In this document: positions 28,386 through 37,553 of the stretch, piece after piece
Position numbering within the stretch: the stretch's first letter is position 1
Layout: the number at the start of each line of letters is the position of its first letter
DNA from: a virus
IMG/VR virus record: IMGVR_UViG_3300025362_000004
Location: 59,583 to 123,582 of that record
Length of the DNA: 64,000 nucleotides
Direction: 5' to 3' (one strand)
Notes under the pieces: generated by a model
What the model was told of the DNA's origin: nothing
What the model saw: only the letters and a program-made list of their open reading frames with translations
Databases searched by the model: none
Position numbers and translations under genes: made by a program

Positions 28386-28685
28386 ATGAAAAAATGGATT
28401 TTAGATACTTTATTTGCTTTAACACATATCCAACATTGGGTTAGGAATCATTCAACAAGTAAAGAGTTAGACAAGTGGTTTAACAAGGAAATAGAAAAAG
28501 GAACAAAGTTTAAAAGAGTTTATATATACGATACTTTAGATGAATACTGTGCGGAATTTGCTGGAATAGACTTATGGATAAAAAATATACCTTATGCTTG
28601 TTTTGTTATTAATGGTTTTATGCCAAAAAGAAGAACAGTCAATAAACTACAAAGGTTATTAATGGAGAGTTCATTAGATGTATAA
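28386..28685 (+). CDS. Hypothetical protein, 99 aa
   Basis: AAAGGAG precedes ATG. Basic protein with several Trp near the N-terminus (MKKWILDTLFALTHIQHW). No family recognised. Its last 8 nt overlap the next gene. Confidence 0.65.
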   Translation: MKKWILDTLFALTHIQHWVRNHSTSKELDKWFNKEIEKGTKFKRVYIYDTLDEYCAEFAGIDLWIKNIPYACFVINGFMPKRRTVNKLQRLLMESSLDV

Positions 28686-29061
28686 AAATGTATTTACATA
28701 TGAACCACATAAATACACATTAGCATTTATAGACTTAAACGGAACTATCTCGGGTGACCTTATGAAACAAATTAAATACCGCCAACCAAAAGTTATAGAA
28801 AAAATGCATAATTTTATTTCTTCTGTAGAACTTTCTATAGGCGATAACTTTACTATAGATGATTATGTATTTATAATTTCTCGTAAACACTACCGTAATA
28901 AAACAAATCTAATATTAACAGAAAAGGCTCTTGAGGATTTAACTTTTAATCATATGAAAACAACTCTTGAAAATTTTCCAGAATTAAAACCATTATTAGA
29001 TAAATTCAATATTGAAATTTATGAAACTTCGGAATGGGGAGTTTGGGATAAACGTGACTAA
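28678..29061 (+). CDS. Hypothetical protein, 127 aa
   Basis: Start overlaps the previous gene; GGAGAG lies 12 nt before. Mixed-charge soluble protein, no motif recognised. Last gene before the tRNA-Trp(UCA) promoter. Confidence 0.65.
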   Translation: MYKNVFTYEPHKYTLAFIDLNGTISGDLMKQIKYRQPKVIEKMHNFISSVELSIGDNFTIDDYVFIISRKHYRNKTNLILTEKALEDLTFNHMKTTLENFPELKPLLDKFNIEIYETSEWGVWDKRD

Positions 29062-29095
29062 AATATCACATAAATATTCTTTTTTTATTCCAAAG

Positions 29096-29124
29096 TTGAC
29101 AATTTTTTAAAATCGTAGTATAAT
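29096..29124 (+). promoter_or_regulatory. Promoter of the tRNA-Trp(UCA) unit
   Basis: TTGACA (29096-29101, consensus), 17-nt spacer, TATAAT (29119-29124). The best -35 in the window. Confidence 0.85.
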
Positions 29125-29129
29125 ATTAA

Positions 29130-29285
29130 TGTAAAGATAAGAAATGCGGCGAAATTTAAACAAAAGAGCGAATATTTTATATTTCGGCAAAACACGTAAA
29201 TTTCCGTCGTACCCCCGAACTGGCAGTACCAGTTTTGGTATGGGTCAAATAGGGCGGCGCCGCAGATTTAGTCTTTATTTTTATT
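29130..29285 (+). other. Leader of the tRNA-Trp(UCA) transcript
   Basis: 156 nt without a supported gene. Contains an ACTGG-CAGT-ACCAGT hairpin near 29219-29234 and a GGGCGGCGCCGC segment. Probably removed during tRNA processing. Confidence 0.35.
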
Positions 29286-29363
29286 GGGAGTATAGTGTCA
29301 ACTGGACAGCACGTCGGCCTTCAAACCCGTACAGCCCCAGTTCAATTCTGGGTACTCCTGCCA
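29286..29363 (+). tRNA. tRNA-Trp(UCA), UGA-decoding
   Basis: Acceptor GGGAGTA/TACTCCT, G73 (Trp identity), encoded CCA, T-arm CCCAG-TTCAATT-CTGGG. Loop CTTCAAA gives anticodon UCA (29321-29323). The anticodon stem is weak: CGG/CCG with mismatches beside the loop. Mollicute tRNA-Trp(UCA) has the same CTTCAAA loop. It explains in-frame UGA in at least ten genes of this window and lies 33 nt before the first of two that depend on it. Confidence 0.82.
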
Positions 29364-29396
29364 ATATTACTGTCAAAGCGACGAGGGCGATACAAC

Positions 29397-29906
29397 ATGG
29401 ATATTTGATTAATAATAGGAACAATAACTGGGCTTTTAGTAGGTATTACAGGGCTTTTAACATACTTTGAACATAGACGAGATGCAAAAGAGAATAAAAG
29501 AAAAAAAGCTACAATTGAAAAACAAGAGGAATTTAAAAAAGAAATAATAAATGAAGTAACTCATAGAACTGCTGAAGAAAGAGAAAGTTGTTTAGAAGAG
29601 AAATTGATCGATTATCTTGATAAAAAAACATACACTGAAAGACATGAAGAAGTTATTAAAGAAATACATAAATTATCAGGACAATTAACCAAACACTACT
29701 CAGAATCAATAGAAACAGAAAGACAAAGATTGGCTTCTGAAATAATTAATTTTGCAGAAGATATAAAAAATAAATTGCCAAAATCTTCAGTCGCATATGA
29801 ACATATACATATATGTTATAAACGATATAAAGATATTGGTGGAAATCATTATATAGATAAAGTGTTTGAATATATACAAAATAGCATGGGTGAAGATGAT
29901 GTTTAA
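29397..29906 (+). CDS. Membrane-anchored coiled-coil protein with UGA at codon 4, 169 aa
   Basis: ATG 29397 follows GACGAGGGCG. Codon 4 is TGA (29406-29408), read as Trp: M-D-I-W-L-I-I-G-T-I-T-G-L-L-V-G. One N-terminal membrane segment (res ~4-24) is followed by a long Lys/Glu-rich coiled-coil region (res ~27-100). Terminating at codon 4 would abolish the protein, so expression depends wholly on UGA decoding. The tRNA for this is 33 nt upstream in the same transcript. Function unknown. Confidence 0.75.
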
Positions 29907-30300
29907 AATTATTAGTTTTATCTGACAATTACCACAGAACTTAATAGGATTATTTTTATACTTGGTATTTGGAACTGCGAAACGCTATAAATATAAAGGA
30001 AAATATGTAGCTCATGCTAAAACAAACAAATGAGGTGCAATAAGTTTAGGAATGTTTATTATTTTCTTTGCTGATTACGGCGATGGAGAATATTATACAA
30101 ATACAATAAATCATGAATATGGACATACAAAGCAATCAAAAATGTTAGGTCCATTTTATTTGTTAATAGTTGGATTACCTTCAATAATTTGAGCTAGTTG
30201 TTTTAAAGGGTATAGGGTGTCTACGGGCGCAAGCTACTACTGATTTTATACAGAGCATTGAGCTGATAAATTAGGTGGAGTTTCCCGCTGTAAAAAATAA
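29899..30300 (+). CDS. Membrane protein with HEYGH motif, all Trp as UGA, 133 aa
   Basis: ATG overlaps the previous gene's end. All five Trp are TGA: FIWQLPQN, NKWGAISL, IIWASC, YYWFYT, EHWADK. NHEYGHTKQSKMLGPFYLL (res ~67-85) contains an H-E-x-x-H metal site inside an otherwise membrane-embedded protein, and TEHWADKLGG near the C-terminus supplies a candidate third ligand (E/D). Small integral membrane proteins with this H-E-Y-G-H-T-x-Q-S pattern are known in Firmicutes; a peptidase role is probable but unproven. Confidence 0.75.
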
Positions 30301-30307
30301 CAATACG

Positions 30308-30355
30308 AAAAGCAAGTTTATGAAATTTGCTTTTTTTTATAATTTATGGTATAAT
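30308..30355 (+). promoter_or_regulatory. Overlapping terminator and promoter
   Basis: AAAAGCAA (30308-30315) pairs with TTGCTTTT (30327-30334) before a T-run. The same TTGCTT is the -35 of a promoter with TATAAT at 30350-30355 (17-nt spacer). Confidence 0.75.
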
Positions 30356-30386
30356 ATATATATAAGATATGGAAATGGAGGTATTT

Positions 30387-30962
30387 ATGTTAGTTTTATT
30401 TAAAAATATGAAACAAGATAATATACTCGTTTTCGATGCCGAATATAATGAAGGAGACTTAATTCAATTTGCTGGGATATTATTTCGGAAAATAGAAGAA
30501 GATATTTTTCAAGTTCATAAATCAATTAATTTCTATGTAAAGTTAGATGGAACAAAAATTAATTATTTTATAGAACGATTTACTGGTATTACAGACGAGT
30601 ATTTAGAAGAAGAAGGGATTAACCTTTCAGAAGCAAAAGAAAAAATAGATGAGTTATTAAGAGAATCTAATAACACATTAATAGTTAGCCACGGATTATA
30701 TAACGATAGATTAACTTTAGAGAATAATGGTATCGATTTTTATGAAATGGAAGAATGCGTTACAGGACTATGTACATATAATATGTCCAAAAGAATATTA
30801 AAAAGAGATAATCATTTAAAATTAGAAGATGTTGCAAGTGAAGCGGGGATCTTCCTTTCACGCAAGCATAATGCTTTTGATGACACCTGGGCAACGGTTG
30901 CGGTTTTTAGCCTATTGTGTAAACTTGATGCGGAGGAAACAGATGAAAAAAGTATTTTATAA
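30387..30962 (+). CDS. DEDDh 3'-5' exonuclease (DnaQ-like), 191 aa
   Basis: Exo I is LVFDAEYNEGDLIQFAGI (res ~15-32, D and E ligands), Exo II around LIVSHGLYNDRLTL (~93-106) with N-D, and Exo III is HNAFDDTWAT (~159-168), giving H and D of the DEDDh set. It could be a proofreading or DNA-processing nuclease; a second DnaQ-like protein lies at 59331. ATG 30387 is chosen because GGAGG precedes it; an upstream ATG at 30369 lacks a site. Confidence 0.85.
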   Translation: MLVLFKNMKQDNILVFDAEYNEGDLIQFAGILFRKIEEDIFQVHKSINFYVKLDGTKINYFIERFTGITDEYLEEEGINLSEAKEKIDELLRESNNTLIVSHGLYNDRLTLENNGIDFYEMEECVTGLCTYNMSKRILKRDNHLKLEDVASEAGIFLSRKHNAFDDTWATVAVFSLLCKLDAEETDEKSIL

Positions 30963-31392
30963 TTATGATAAGATGGATTTAGAACGAAGAAAATCCTATA
31001 AAAAGGTAGTTTTCAATTTGAATGTTCCGAACTTTTATGGAATGGAATTTTTTCAAGAGATTGATAAAAAGATAATAGAGTTTATAAATGAACTAGATAA
31101 AAATGAGCCAACAGTAATCCAAATAGTTGGTGATTTTAGTTTGGTTAAAAATGAAGAGCCAGCAGATATTGAGGATTTTTTAACTTCAATCGTGGCTCTA
31201 TTTATTTCTGCCATTCATATTAAAACGGAAAAATCAGATAGGGAGCATAGATTGGCAGTACCTCAAAAGTTAGCCAATATAAATCTGCCCTATACTTCAA
31301 AATTAAAAATAATAAATTATAAATTAAGACTTCCGATCTTTACGATAGAAATCTTAAATGAAAAGCAAGAAATTTTGCTAAAAATATTTTAG
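30943..31392 (+). CDS. Hypothetical protein, 149 aa
   Basis: GCGGAGG precedes ATG and the start overlaps the exonuclease gene by 20 nt. Mixed helical/beta protein (EPTVIQIVGDFSLVK), no motif recognised. Coupled to the nuclease, so a role in DNA metabolism is possible. Confidence 0.7.
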   Translation: MKKVFYNYDKMDLERRKSYKKVVFNLNVPNFYGMEFFQEIDKKIIEFINELDKNEPTVIQIVGDFSLVKNEEPADIEDFLTSIVALFISAIHIKTEKSDREHRLAVPQKLANINLPYTSKLKIINYKLRLPIFTIEILNEKQEILLKIF

Positions 31393-31400
31393 GTGATATA

Positions 31401-31892
31401 ATGAAAATATTATTATTAACAACTGTTGAGCCAACTCAAGCGGCTATAGACTATAGAGAATTAACTGATGTAATAGATATTAAAAATATTAGTTTAATTT
31501 CAATACCATTTTTTGCTGAGATTGATTCAATGAATAATGGGAGATTATATCTTCCTACTTTATTTGCAATGTATAAAGCAATGACAGATAAACCAACTCA
31601 AAAAAAGATATTTGATAAAAGGCATACATTGATTATTGGGAACTCATATAAGAGTGAGAAGTTTGATATGATTATATCTTTAGGTGATTCTTCAGAAGAT
31701 ACCTATACAAAAATGATAAGAGATTCACAAGAATATAAAGAGTTTAATTTATTAGTAGAAGCAGAAAAATTATACGACTGGCAAGATGCAGAGTTAAACT
31801 TTCCTACAATAAGACACGTCATACTATTTTTAGAAGGAGTTATAAAAGATGGAACAATTCAACGAAAAGCAAAAACTAGCAATACAATGTAA
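31401..31892 (+). CDS. Hypothetical protein, 163 aa
   Basis: TTTTAGGTGATATA precedes ATG. Soluble, no motif recognised. Its last 44 nt overlap the helicase gene, so the two are coupled. Confidence 0.65.
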   Translation: MKILLLTTVEPTQAAIDYRELTDVIDIKNISLISIPFFAEIDSMNNGRLYLPTLFAMYKAMTDKPTQKKIFDKRHTLIIGNSYKSEKFDMIISLGDSSEDTYTKMIRDSQEYKEFNLLVEAEKLYDWQDAELNFPTIRHVILFLEGVIKDGTIQRKAKTSNTM

Positions 31893-33117
31893 TGAAACAG
31901 AAATAGTTATTATCGCGCCTGCGGGAAGTGGTAAGACTACAACACTTGTTGGCGCAATTACAAGATATAAAAATGAAAATCCTGATTCAAAAGTAGTGGC
32001 TATTACATTCACCCGTAAAGCCGCAGAGGATTTATCAAATAAATTAATGGAATATACTAATATAAGAACGTCAACTATTCATAGTTGGGCTTATACAGAA
32101 TTAGATATATTATCAAAAAGAGTTTCAAAAGAGTTTCCTCAAAATACTTTTAAAGTAAAATTGTTAGAGGAAGATAGAATTAAAGAAATACTTAATAGTA
32201 TCATTAAAAATAGAGGTTATAAATACTTAAATATGTATCAATTATATAGTTATGTTATGGGTAATTATAATATTGAGGTTAATGATAAACTAAAAAGAGT
32301 ATTTCAGTCAGTAAAAGATAGTTATGTAGCGTATAAAGAAGATAATGGTTTATATGATTTCACAGATTTACCACAATACTTACTTGATAAGTTAAATGAC
32401 TACGGGTTAAACATTGAAAAAATAGATGCATTATTTGTTGATGAGTTTCAAGACGTAGATGAAACACAATTAGAATTATTTAATCGTGTTCCTGCGCAAA
32501 AGAAGTTTTATATTGGAGACCCACAGCAAGCAATTTATATTTTTAGAGGTGCTACTCCAGATGTTTTAGATAAGTTAGATGATTTTAAAACACACGATTT
32601 GAATATAAATTACAGAAGTTATCAAGAGATTGTAGACTTCGCAAGCAGTGTTCAAGATAAAGCAATGATTCAAGGAGTAAATTTCACTATTGAAAAAGAA
32701 TCATCAAGAAGTAATATTGAATGTATTAAAGGATATGGTGGAAATGTTTATACTCTTAATGCTTCTGGAGATGCATATAAAGTAAATGAGTATATAAGAG
32801 TAAAAGGCATTGATGTCATACGTGGATTTATTATGAGAAATTCAATGATATTGTGTAGAAAAAATAAAGAAGTAAGAGCAATAAAGAATTTAGGTTATGA
32901 TAATGTTTCAACAATACATCAAGCAAAAGGGTTAGAATACGAAAGTGTTATTATAACAAGTTTCGAACTAGCACCTGGTAATATGGAAGAAATAAATATT
33001 GCATATGTCGGAATGACAAGGGCTGAAGATTATCTATTAGCGGCTGACTACAACGCATTTATATATCTATTACCAAAAATTATGCCAGATTATAAAAAAG
33101 CAAATAGTTTATTTTAG
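31849..33117 (+). CDS. SF1 DNA helicase (UvrD/Rep type), 422 aa
   Basis: Helicase motifs in order: Ia/I APAGSGKTTTLV (res ~23-34), AITFTRKAAEDLS (~50-62), TSTIHSWAY (~72-80), II FVDEFQDVD (~199-207), III YIGDPQQAIYIFRGA (~220-234), IV NINYRS (~250-255), V/VI STIHQAKGLEY (~358-368) and AYVGMTRAEDY (~385-395). At 422 residues it lacks the large inserted subdomains of UvrD and is similar to compact phage Rep-like helicases. It unwinds DNA 3'-5' in the family. Confidence 0.95.
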   Translation: MEQFNEKQKLAIQCNETEIVIIAPAGSGKTTTLVGAITRYKNENPDSKVVAITFTRKAAEDLSNKLMEYTNIRTSTIHSWAYTELDILSKRVSKEFPQNTFKVKLLEEDRIKEILNSIIKNRGYKYLNMYQLYSYVMGNYNIEVNDKLKRVFQSVKDSYVAYKEDNGLYDFTDLPQYLLDKLNDYGLNIEKIDALFVDEFQDVDETQLELFNRVPAQKKFYIGDPQQAIYIFRGATPDVLDKLDDFKTHDLNINYRSYQEIVDFASSVQDKAMIQGVNFTIEKESSRSNIECIKGYGGNVYTLNASGDAYKVNEYIRVKGIDVIRGFIMRNSMILCRKNKEVRAIKNLGYDNVSTIHQAKGLEYESVIITSFELAPGNMEEINIAYVGMTRAEDYLLAADYNAFIYLLPKIMPDYKKANSLF

Positions 33118-33130
33118 AAGGAGAAAGAAA

Positions 33131-34219
33131 ATGAAGATAAGTAAAGAAGAATTTAGAACAACTTACTGGAATATGCCTGCCATGAAATACTATGAAGGAG
33201 ATTTATCAAAACAAAAAGCATTAGATATGATAGATAATAACAATAATAATTGTGTTGCTATGGTTAAGTGGGATGGCGAATGGAATATGTCTATTATTGA
33301 TGAAGATGAAACATTAATGAGAGGTCGTAATAAAACTGTTAGCGGCGACTATAAGAATCGCGCAGATTGGTTACCACATATAACTAAACAACTACAATCT
33401 ATTTTTCCTTCTGGAACAGTTTTCTTAGGAGAGGTATCATTTAATGACATAACTAAAACGTCTAAAGACGTTGGAACAATAATGAGATGTAATGTTAGTA
33501 AAGCATTAGAGCGACAACAAAGAGGCCCATTATCATTCCATATTTTTGATTGTCTATGTTATGATTATGAAGACCTTCGGAAAAAAACATTTGAAGAAAG
33601 AATCCAAGTGGTCTACGATAACTATAAGCAAGTAATAGATTATATTTATCCCGTTGCTATTGTAAAAGAAAATTTTATGGATTTTGCAGAAAAAGTTTGG
33701 GCTAAAGGTGGAGAAGGAGTTCTTGTTATTAAAAGGAACGAACCTTATAGAGCTGGCTCAAGAAAAGCTTGGTCAAGTCTAAAATTGAAAAAGAAACTTG
33801 GAGAAATTAAAGTAAAAGTAATAGACCTTATTGAACCAAATAGAGACCACGAGGGAACTAGTGGAGAAGCTTGGCAATACTGGTTAATACAAAAGAACAT
33901 TAATTTCGGTGAAGTTGGTAGAGCTATTTGGATAGATGAAGAATTTTGTAAAACACGCAAAATGATTAAAGACCCATTCCATAGAACTTTACCTGTAACT
34001 AAGCCATACTGGAATAAATGGAAAAATGGTGTTTTAGTTGAACATGAAGGAAATAGAATTAGAGTAGCGTCTGGATTAGACGATGCAACTAGAGAATGGC
34101 TAGCAACGCCTGAAGCGGCTGAATTGCTAGAGAAAGAAGAATTATTCGTAAATATAACTGGCATGGAAATTACTGACGACAGTATCAGACATCCAGTATT
34201 TTTAGGAGTTATAAAATAA
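33131..34219 (+). CDS. ATP-dependent DNA ligase, 362 aa
   Basis: VKWDGEW (res ~44-50) is motif I (K-x-D-G) with the adenylated Lys; LMRGRNK motif Ia, FLGEVSF (~97-103) motif III, FHIFDCLCYD (~136-145) motif IIIa, GGEGVLVIK (~193-201) motif IV and WSSLKLKKK (~214-222) motif V. A C-terminal OB-fold region follows. It seals nicks in DNA during replication and repair. AGAAGGAG precedes ATG; the gene is in the run leading to ribonucleotide reductase. Confidence 0.93.
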   Translation: MKISKEEFRTTYWNMPAMKYYEGDLSKQKALDMIDNNNNNCVAMVKWDGEWNMSIIDEDETLMRGRNKTVSGDYKNRADWLPHITKQLQSIFPSGTVFLGEVSFNDITKTSKDVGTIMRCNVSKALERQQRGPLSFHIFDCLCYDYEDLRKKTFEERIQVVYDNYKQVIDYIYPVAIVKENFMDFAEKVWAKGGEGVLVIKRNEPYRAGSRKAWSSLKLKKKLGEIKVKVIDLIEPNRDHEGTSGEAWQYWLIQKNINFGEVGRAIWIDEEFCKTRKMIKDPFHRTLPVTKPYWNKWKNGVLVEHEGNRIRVASGLDDATREWLATPEAAELLEKEELFVNITGMEITDDSIRHPVFLGVIK

Positions 34220-34233
34220 ATACGAGGTGTATA

Positions 34234-36747
34234 ATGCAAGTTAAAAAAAGAAATGGAGAACTTGAAGATTTTAATTTAATGAAAATCGCCAAGGCAGTAT
34301 ATAGAGCAAGGCTTGATGCGGGTTATGAAAAAGACTTAGAGCGTTGCGTTGATGAAGCAAAAATAATCATGAAAGATATTGTTAATGGTAAAACTTTAGA
34401 TATTGAAACAATTCAAGATGAGATAGAAAAGTATTTTATTAAAAATGATGATATAGAAGTATTTAAACTTTTCACTTTCTATCGTGAAAAAAGACGACAA
34501 GACAGAGCTAATCCATGAGCCAATAATGACGAGCGTCAAGATTTAATACTTCAAAAATATTTACTTCCAACAGAAACTAAAAAGGAATTTTTAGATAGAA
34601 TATCACTTGGGAGAACAGACCTTCTTAAGATTTTTAGAAATCGAGAGGGTATTTGAGGTGGAAGAAACCTTTTTGCGATAGGTAGAGACGGTAATATTAC
34701 TGGTTCTAATTGTTATGTTGCTGAAAATCCAACAGATAGTTTAGAGGATATTTATAGAGTAGCTTTTGATATTGCTAAAACTTATAGTTATGGTGGTGGA
34801 CAAGGTATGAACTTATCTAATCTTAGACCTAAGGGCGCTAAAGTAAATAATAGTAGTAATACGACACCTGGTGTCATGACTTTTGCAGAGTTATATTCAT
34901 TTATTACTTTACACACACAACAAGAAAGTAGACGTGGAGCACTAATGCTTATGTTAAATATTGACCACCCAGATATAATTGATTTTATTACTTCTAAGCT
35001 AGACTTATCTAAAATTACAGGTGCTAATATTAGCCTTGCGATTACGGATGATTTTATGGAAGCATATAATAATAATAAAGATTGAAATTTAACTTTTGAA
35101 ACGCCTTATGAGATGATAGTAAAAACTGTAAATGCAAGAGATTTAATGCATTTAATTAGTTACTCAGCTCATACAATGGGAGACCCAGGATTCATTTACA
35201 TTGATAATGTTAATAATTATCATTTATTAAGTGAATATGATGAAGTAGAATTTACAGCTACAAACCCGTGTGGTGAACTGCTTGCCTCACATTAAACATC
35301 GAGCAATATCGGTGAAGGCTTAACTGCTAATACCGAGATAAGTTACACTTTAATAGGTGTAACCATCGTAACGCATAGATAATGAAACTTTTGATACACC
35401 GCGTGCGGCGATCCGGACTGGTTCAAAAGAATATAATTTATCCACGAGTGCTCGATATATAATCCCCTACGGATTATATAAAAATATATGCTGACCTACC
35501 AGATGAATAAATCTGGAAAGCCGCGTCTAATTGTCATACGACAGTGGTTGAACGAAAGTTCTAGAAGTAGAGAATAAAAAGTCTTTACGATAACAATAAA
35601 GGAGCAACCTTTAATGGCAAATGGTTCATGCAACCTCGGAAGTATTAACTTAAATGCTTTTGTAAGAAAAAATTTTACTGAAGAGGCGTATTTTGATTCT
35701 GGAAGATTTATTGAAGTAGTTAAATCTATGATTAGTGGATTAGATGAATTATTAGATATAATGGGTGAAAGACATGCATTGGCATCTCAAAGAGAACATG
35801 TTATAGAATGGCGTGAAGTTGGATTAGGAGTTATGGGACTTGCTGATTTAGCTTTAAGTATGGGATTAGGATATGGAACATCTGAATTTATTAAAGTTCT
35901 TGATGTGATTATGTCTACAATGGCTAATGCGGCGGCGCAAGCGTCGGTTGAATTAGCGGTAGAAAAAGGAACATTCCCGAAATATGATTATGAAAAGATT
36001 TCTAGTTCAAGGTTCTTTAATGAAGTCTATTCAGAAGAAACAAAAAATATGATACAAGAGTATGGTTTAAGAAATAGTAGATTACTAAGTATTGCACCAA
36101 CTGGTAGTATATCAAATATTATTGGAGTTAGTGGCGGCGTTGAGCCTTATTTTATGCTTGGCTATCAAAGAACTATTAAGTCTATGTTCGAGGATGAAAA
36201 GACAATTTGAATTTACGAAAAAACTCCGTTAAAAATGATGAAGTATTTCAAACTTGAAAATCATTATGATTTACCTGATTGGGCTAAAATAACTTCACAG
36301 AATATTAATGTTAATTCAAGATTAAAAGTTCAAGAGACTATTCAAAAATATGTTGATACAGCAATTTCTTCAACATTTAATTTACCTAATGATGCTACAA
36401 CTGGAGATGTCGAAGGTATTTATAAAAGCGCTTGGGCTAGAGGAATTAAAGGAGTTACAGTATTTAGAGATAACTGTAAAAAAATTGGTATTCTTACAGG
36501 TGGTGGAGATAGTTTTGATAAACATCCTGCGGAAAAACCATCAATGGTTATTAAAGAGCTATGATATAATAAAGCGACTCAAGAAGAAAAACAATTTATT
36601 ACTAATATCCAAATAGGAGAAAGTGATTATCAAGTTGAAAAAATTGGTTTAGAATATTGTCCAGAGTGTGGTAGTCATTTAGTTAAAAAGAATGGCTGTA
36701 CTCAATGTAGTAGTAACGATTGCGACTACGAGAAGTGTGGAATATAA
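34234..36747 (+). CDS. nrdJ: B12-dependent (class II) ribonucleotide reductase with UGA-Trp codons and a group I intron, 728 aa after splicing
   Basis: An ATP-cone is N-terminal (KKRNGELEDFNLMKIAKAVY). Catalytic features follow: GSNCYVAENPTDS with the first active-site Cys, YGGGQGMNLSNLRP, NPCG interrupted by the intron then EQPLMANGSCNLGSINL, and SIAPTGSISNIIGVSGGVEP. The C-terminus YCPECGSHLVKKNGCTQC is the Cys-rich tail of NrdJ. Five in-frame TGA codons (34516, 34655, 35083, 36208 and 36562 region) fall where Trp fits; three Trp are TGG. It makes dNTPs for phage DNA synthesis using adenosylcobalamin. Thioredoxin, its likely reductant, overlaps the stop. Confidence 0.92.
35275..35601 (+). 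other. Group I intron in nrdJ
   Basis: The reading frame breaks after NPCG and resumes with EQPLMANGSCNLGS, the expected continuation. The 5' exon ends TGTGGT and pairs with GCCTCA inside the intron, putting the terminal U opposite G, the hallmark of the group I 5' splice site. The 327-nt insert ends in G. ATCGGTGAAGGC...ATACCGAG and TGAACGAAAGTTC provide helices. There is no homing ORF; a copy of the GC-rich hairpin repeat (35399-35410) sits in a peripheral region. Confidence 0.85.
35392..35412 (+). repeat. GC-rich hairpin repeat, copy 6 (inside the intron)
   Basis: GATACACCGCGTGCGGCGAT, identical over 20 nt to the copies at 11769 and 53221. Confidence 0.85.
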
Positions 36748-37061
36748 TGGATTTAGATAAAAGCTCTTTAAAGAGAGCCAGTCAAAATCAAAAATTTATT
36801 CTTGACTTTTATGCAGACTGGTGTAAAGGGTGTCAAAAAATAAAACCAATCCTTGAAGAAGAACAAGAAGTTAGTAAAGATATTAGATTTATTTATATTA
36901 ACGTTGATGACTTTGATAAAGAATTGTTAAAAAAACAATTTGGAGTCATAGCAATTCCTAACGTTCAATTCTGATACGAGGGCAGAAAAATGGATTTCAC
37001 TGTTGGCTCTGTCGCTGAAGAAAAGATAGTAGGAAAAATAGAGAAGTTTAAACAAAAATAA
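36747..37061 (+). CDS. Thioredoxin-like protein, 104 aa
   Basis: YADWCKGCQKI (res ~27-37) is the W-C-x-x-C redox site and IAIPNVQFW (~72-80) contains the cis-Pro. The Trp after VQF is TGA (36972-36974); ending there would delete the last beta-strand and helix (YEGRKMDFTVGS...). ATG overlaps the nrdJ stop as TAATG, so thioredoxin and reductase are made together; it probably re-reduces NrdJ. Confidence 0.9.
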
Positions 37062-37073
37062 GGAGAGCATATA

Positions 37074-37532
37074 ATGAAAATTATTAATCAAGATATTACT
37101 TTAATTGAAGAAGGGATTATTTGTCATCAAGTTAATACTTGGGGTGTAATGGGTTCGGGGTTGGCAAAGCAAATAAGAGCTAAGTTTCCTGACGTATTCG
37201 AATTCTATAATGGAGTTTGTGATAGAGCACCTAATAAAGACTCATTATTAGGGTCTGGCTTATTAGTTAACGTTAATAAAAAGTTACAAATAGCTAATTT
37301 GTTTGGACAGTCTAATTATGGAACAAAAGGGCAATTCACTGATTACAGTGCGCTTAAGGACGCTTTTGAAGGTGTACTAAGAGAAGCTAATTCAACAGGT
37401 AAAAAAGTTTATGTGCCATTAGGAATGGGTTGTGGACTTGGCGGCGGGAGCTGGATGACAGTCCAAAGAATGATAGAAAATGCCGAAAAAGAATTTAACA
37501 TTGAAGTAATAGTTTGTAGATATACAGTTTAG
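37074..37532 (+). CDS. Macro-domain protein, 152 aa
   Basis: The whole length is a macro domain: QVNTWGVMGSGLAKQIR (res ~21-37) for ADP-ribose contact, LFGQSNYG (~77-84), and VPLGMGCGLGGGSW (~113-126) for the phosphate loop. It resembles the ADP-ribose-1''-phosphatase branch. It may remove ADP-ribose 1''-phosphate from tRNA-repair products, or reverse host ADP-ribosylation defence; the sequence does not distinguish these. AAGGAGAG precedes ATG. Confidence 0.88.
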   Translation: MKIINQDITLIEEGIICHQVNTWGVMGSGLAKQIRAKFPDVFEFYNGVCDRAPNKDSLLGSGLLVNVNKKLQIANLFGQSNYGTKGQFTDYSALKDAFEGVLREANSTGKKVYVPLGMGCGLGGGSWMTVQRMIENAEKEFNIEVIVCRYTV

Positions 37533-37553
37533 AACAAAAATAAATATTACGGG

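Noticed and set aside
29144-29470. Open frame of 108 codons across 29.1-29.5 kb
   Set aside because: It overlaps tRNA-Trp(UCA) and lacks a ribosome binding site; the 29397 gene with UGA-Trp is better supported.
33745-34239. Minus-strand open frame of 164 codons
   Set aside because: Entirely antisense to the DNA ligase gene with no start signal.
35275-35601. nrdJ as two broken genes or an intein
   Set aside because: The insert contains stops in frame and has group I splice-site pairing, not protein-splicing motifs.
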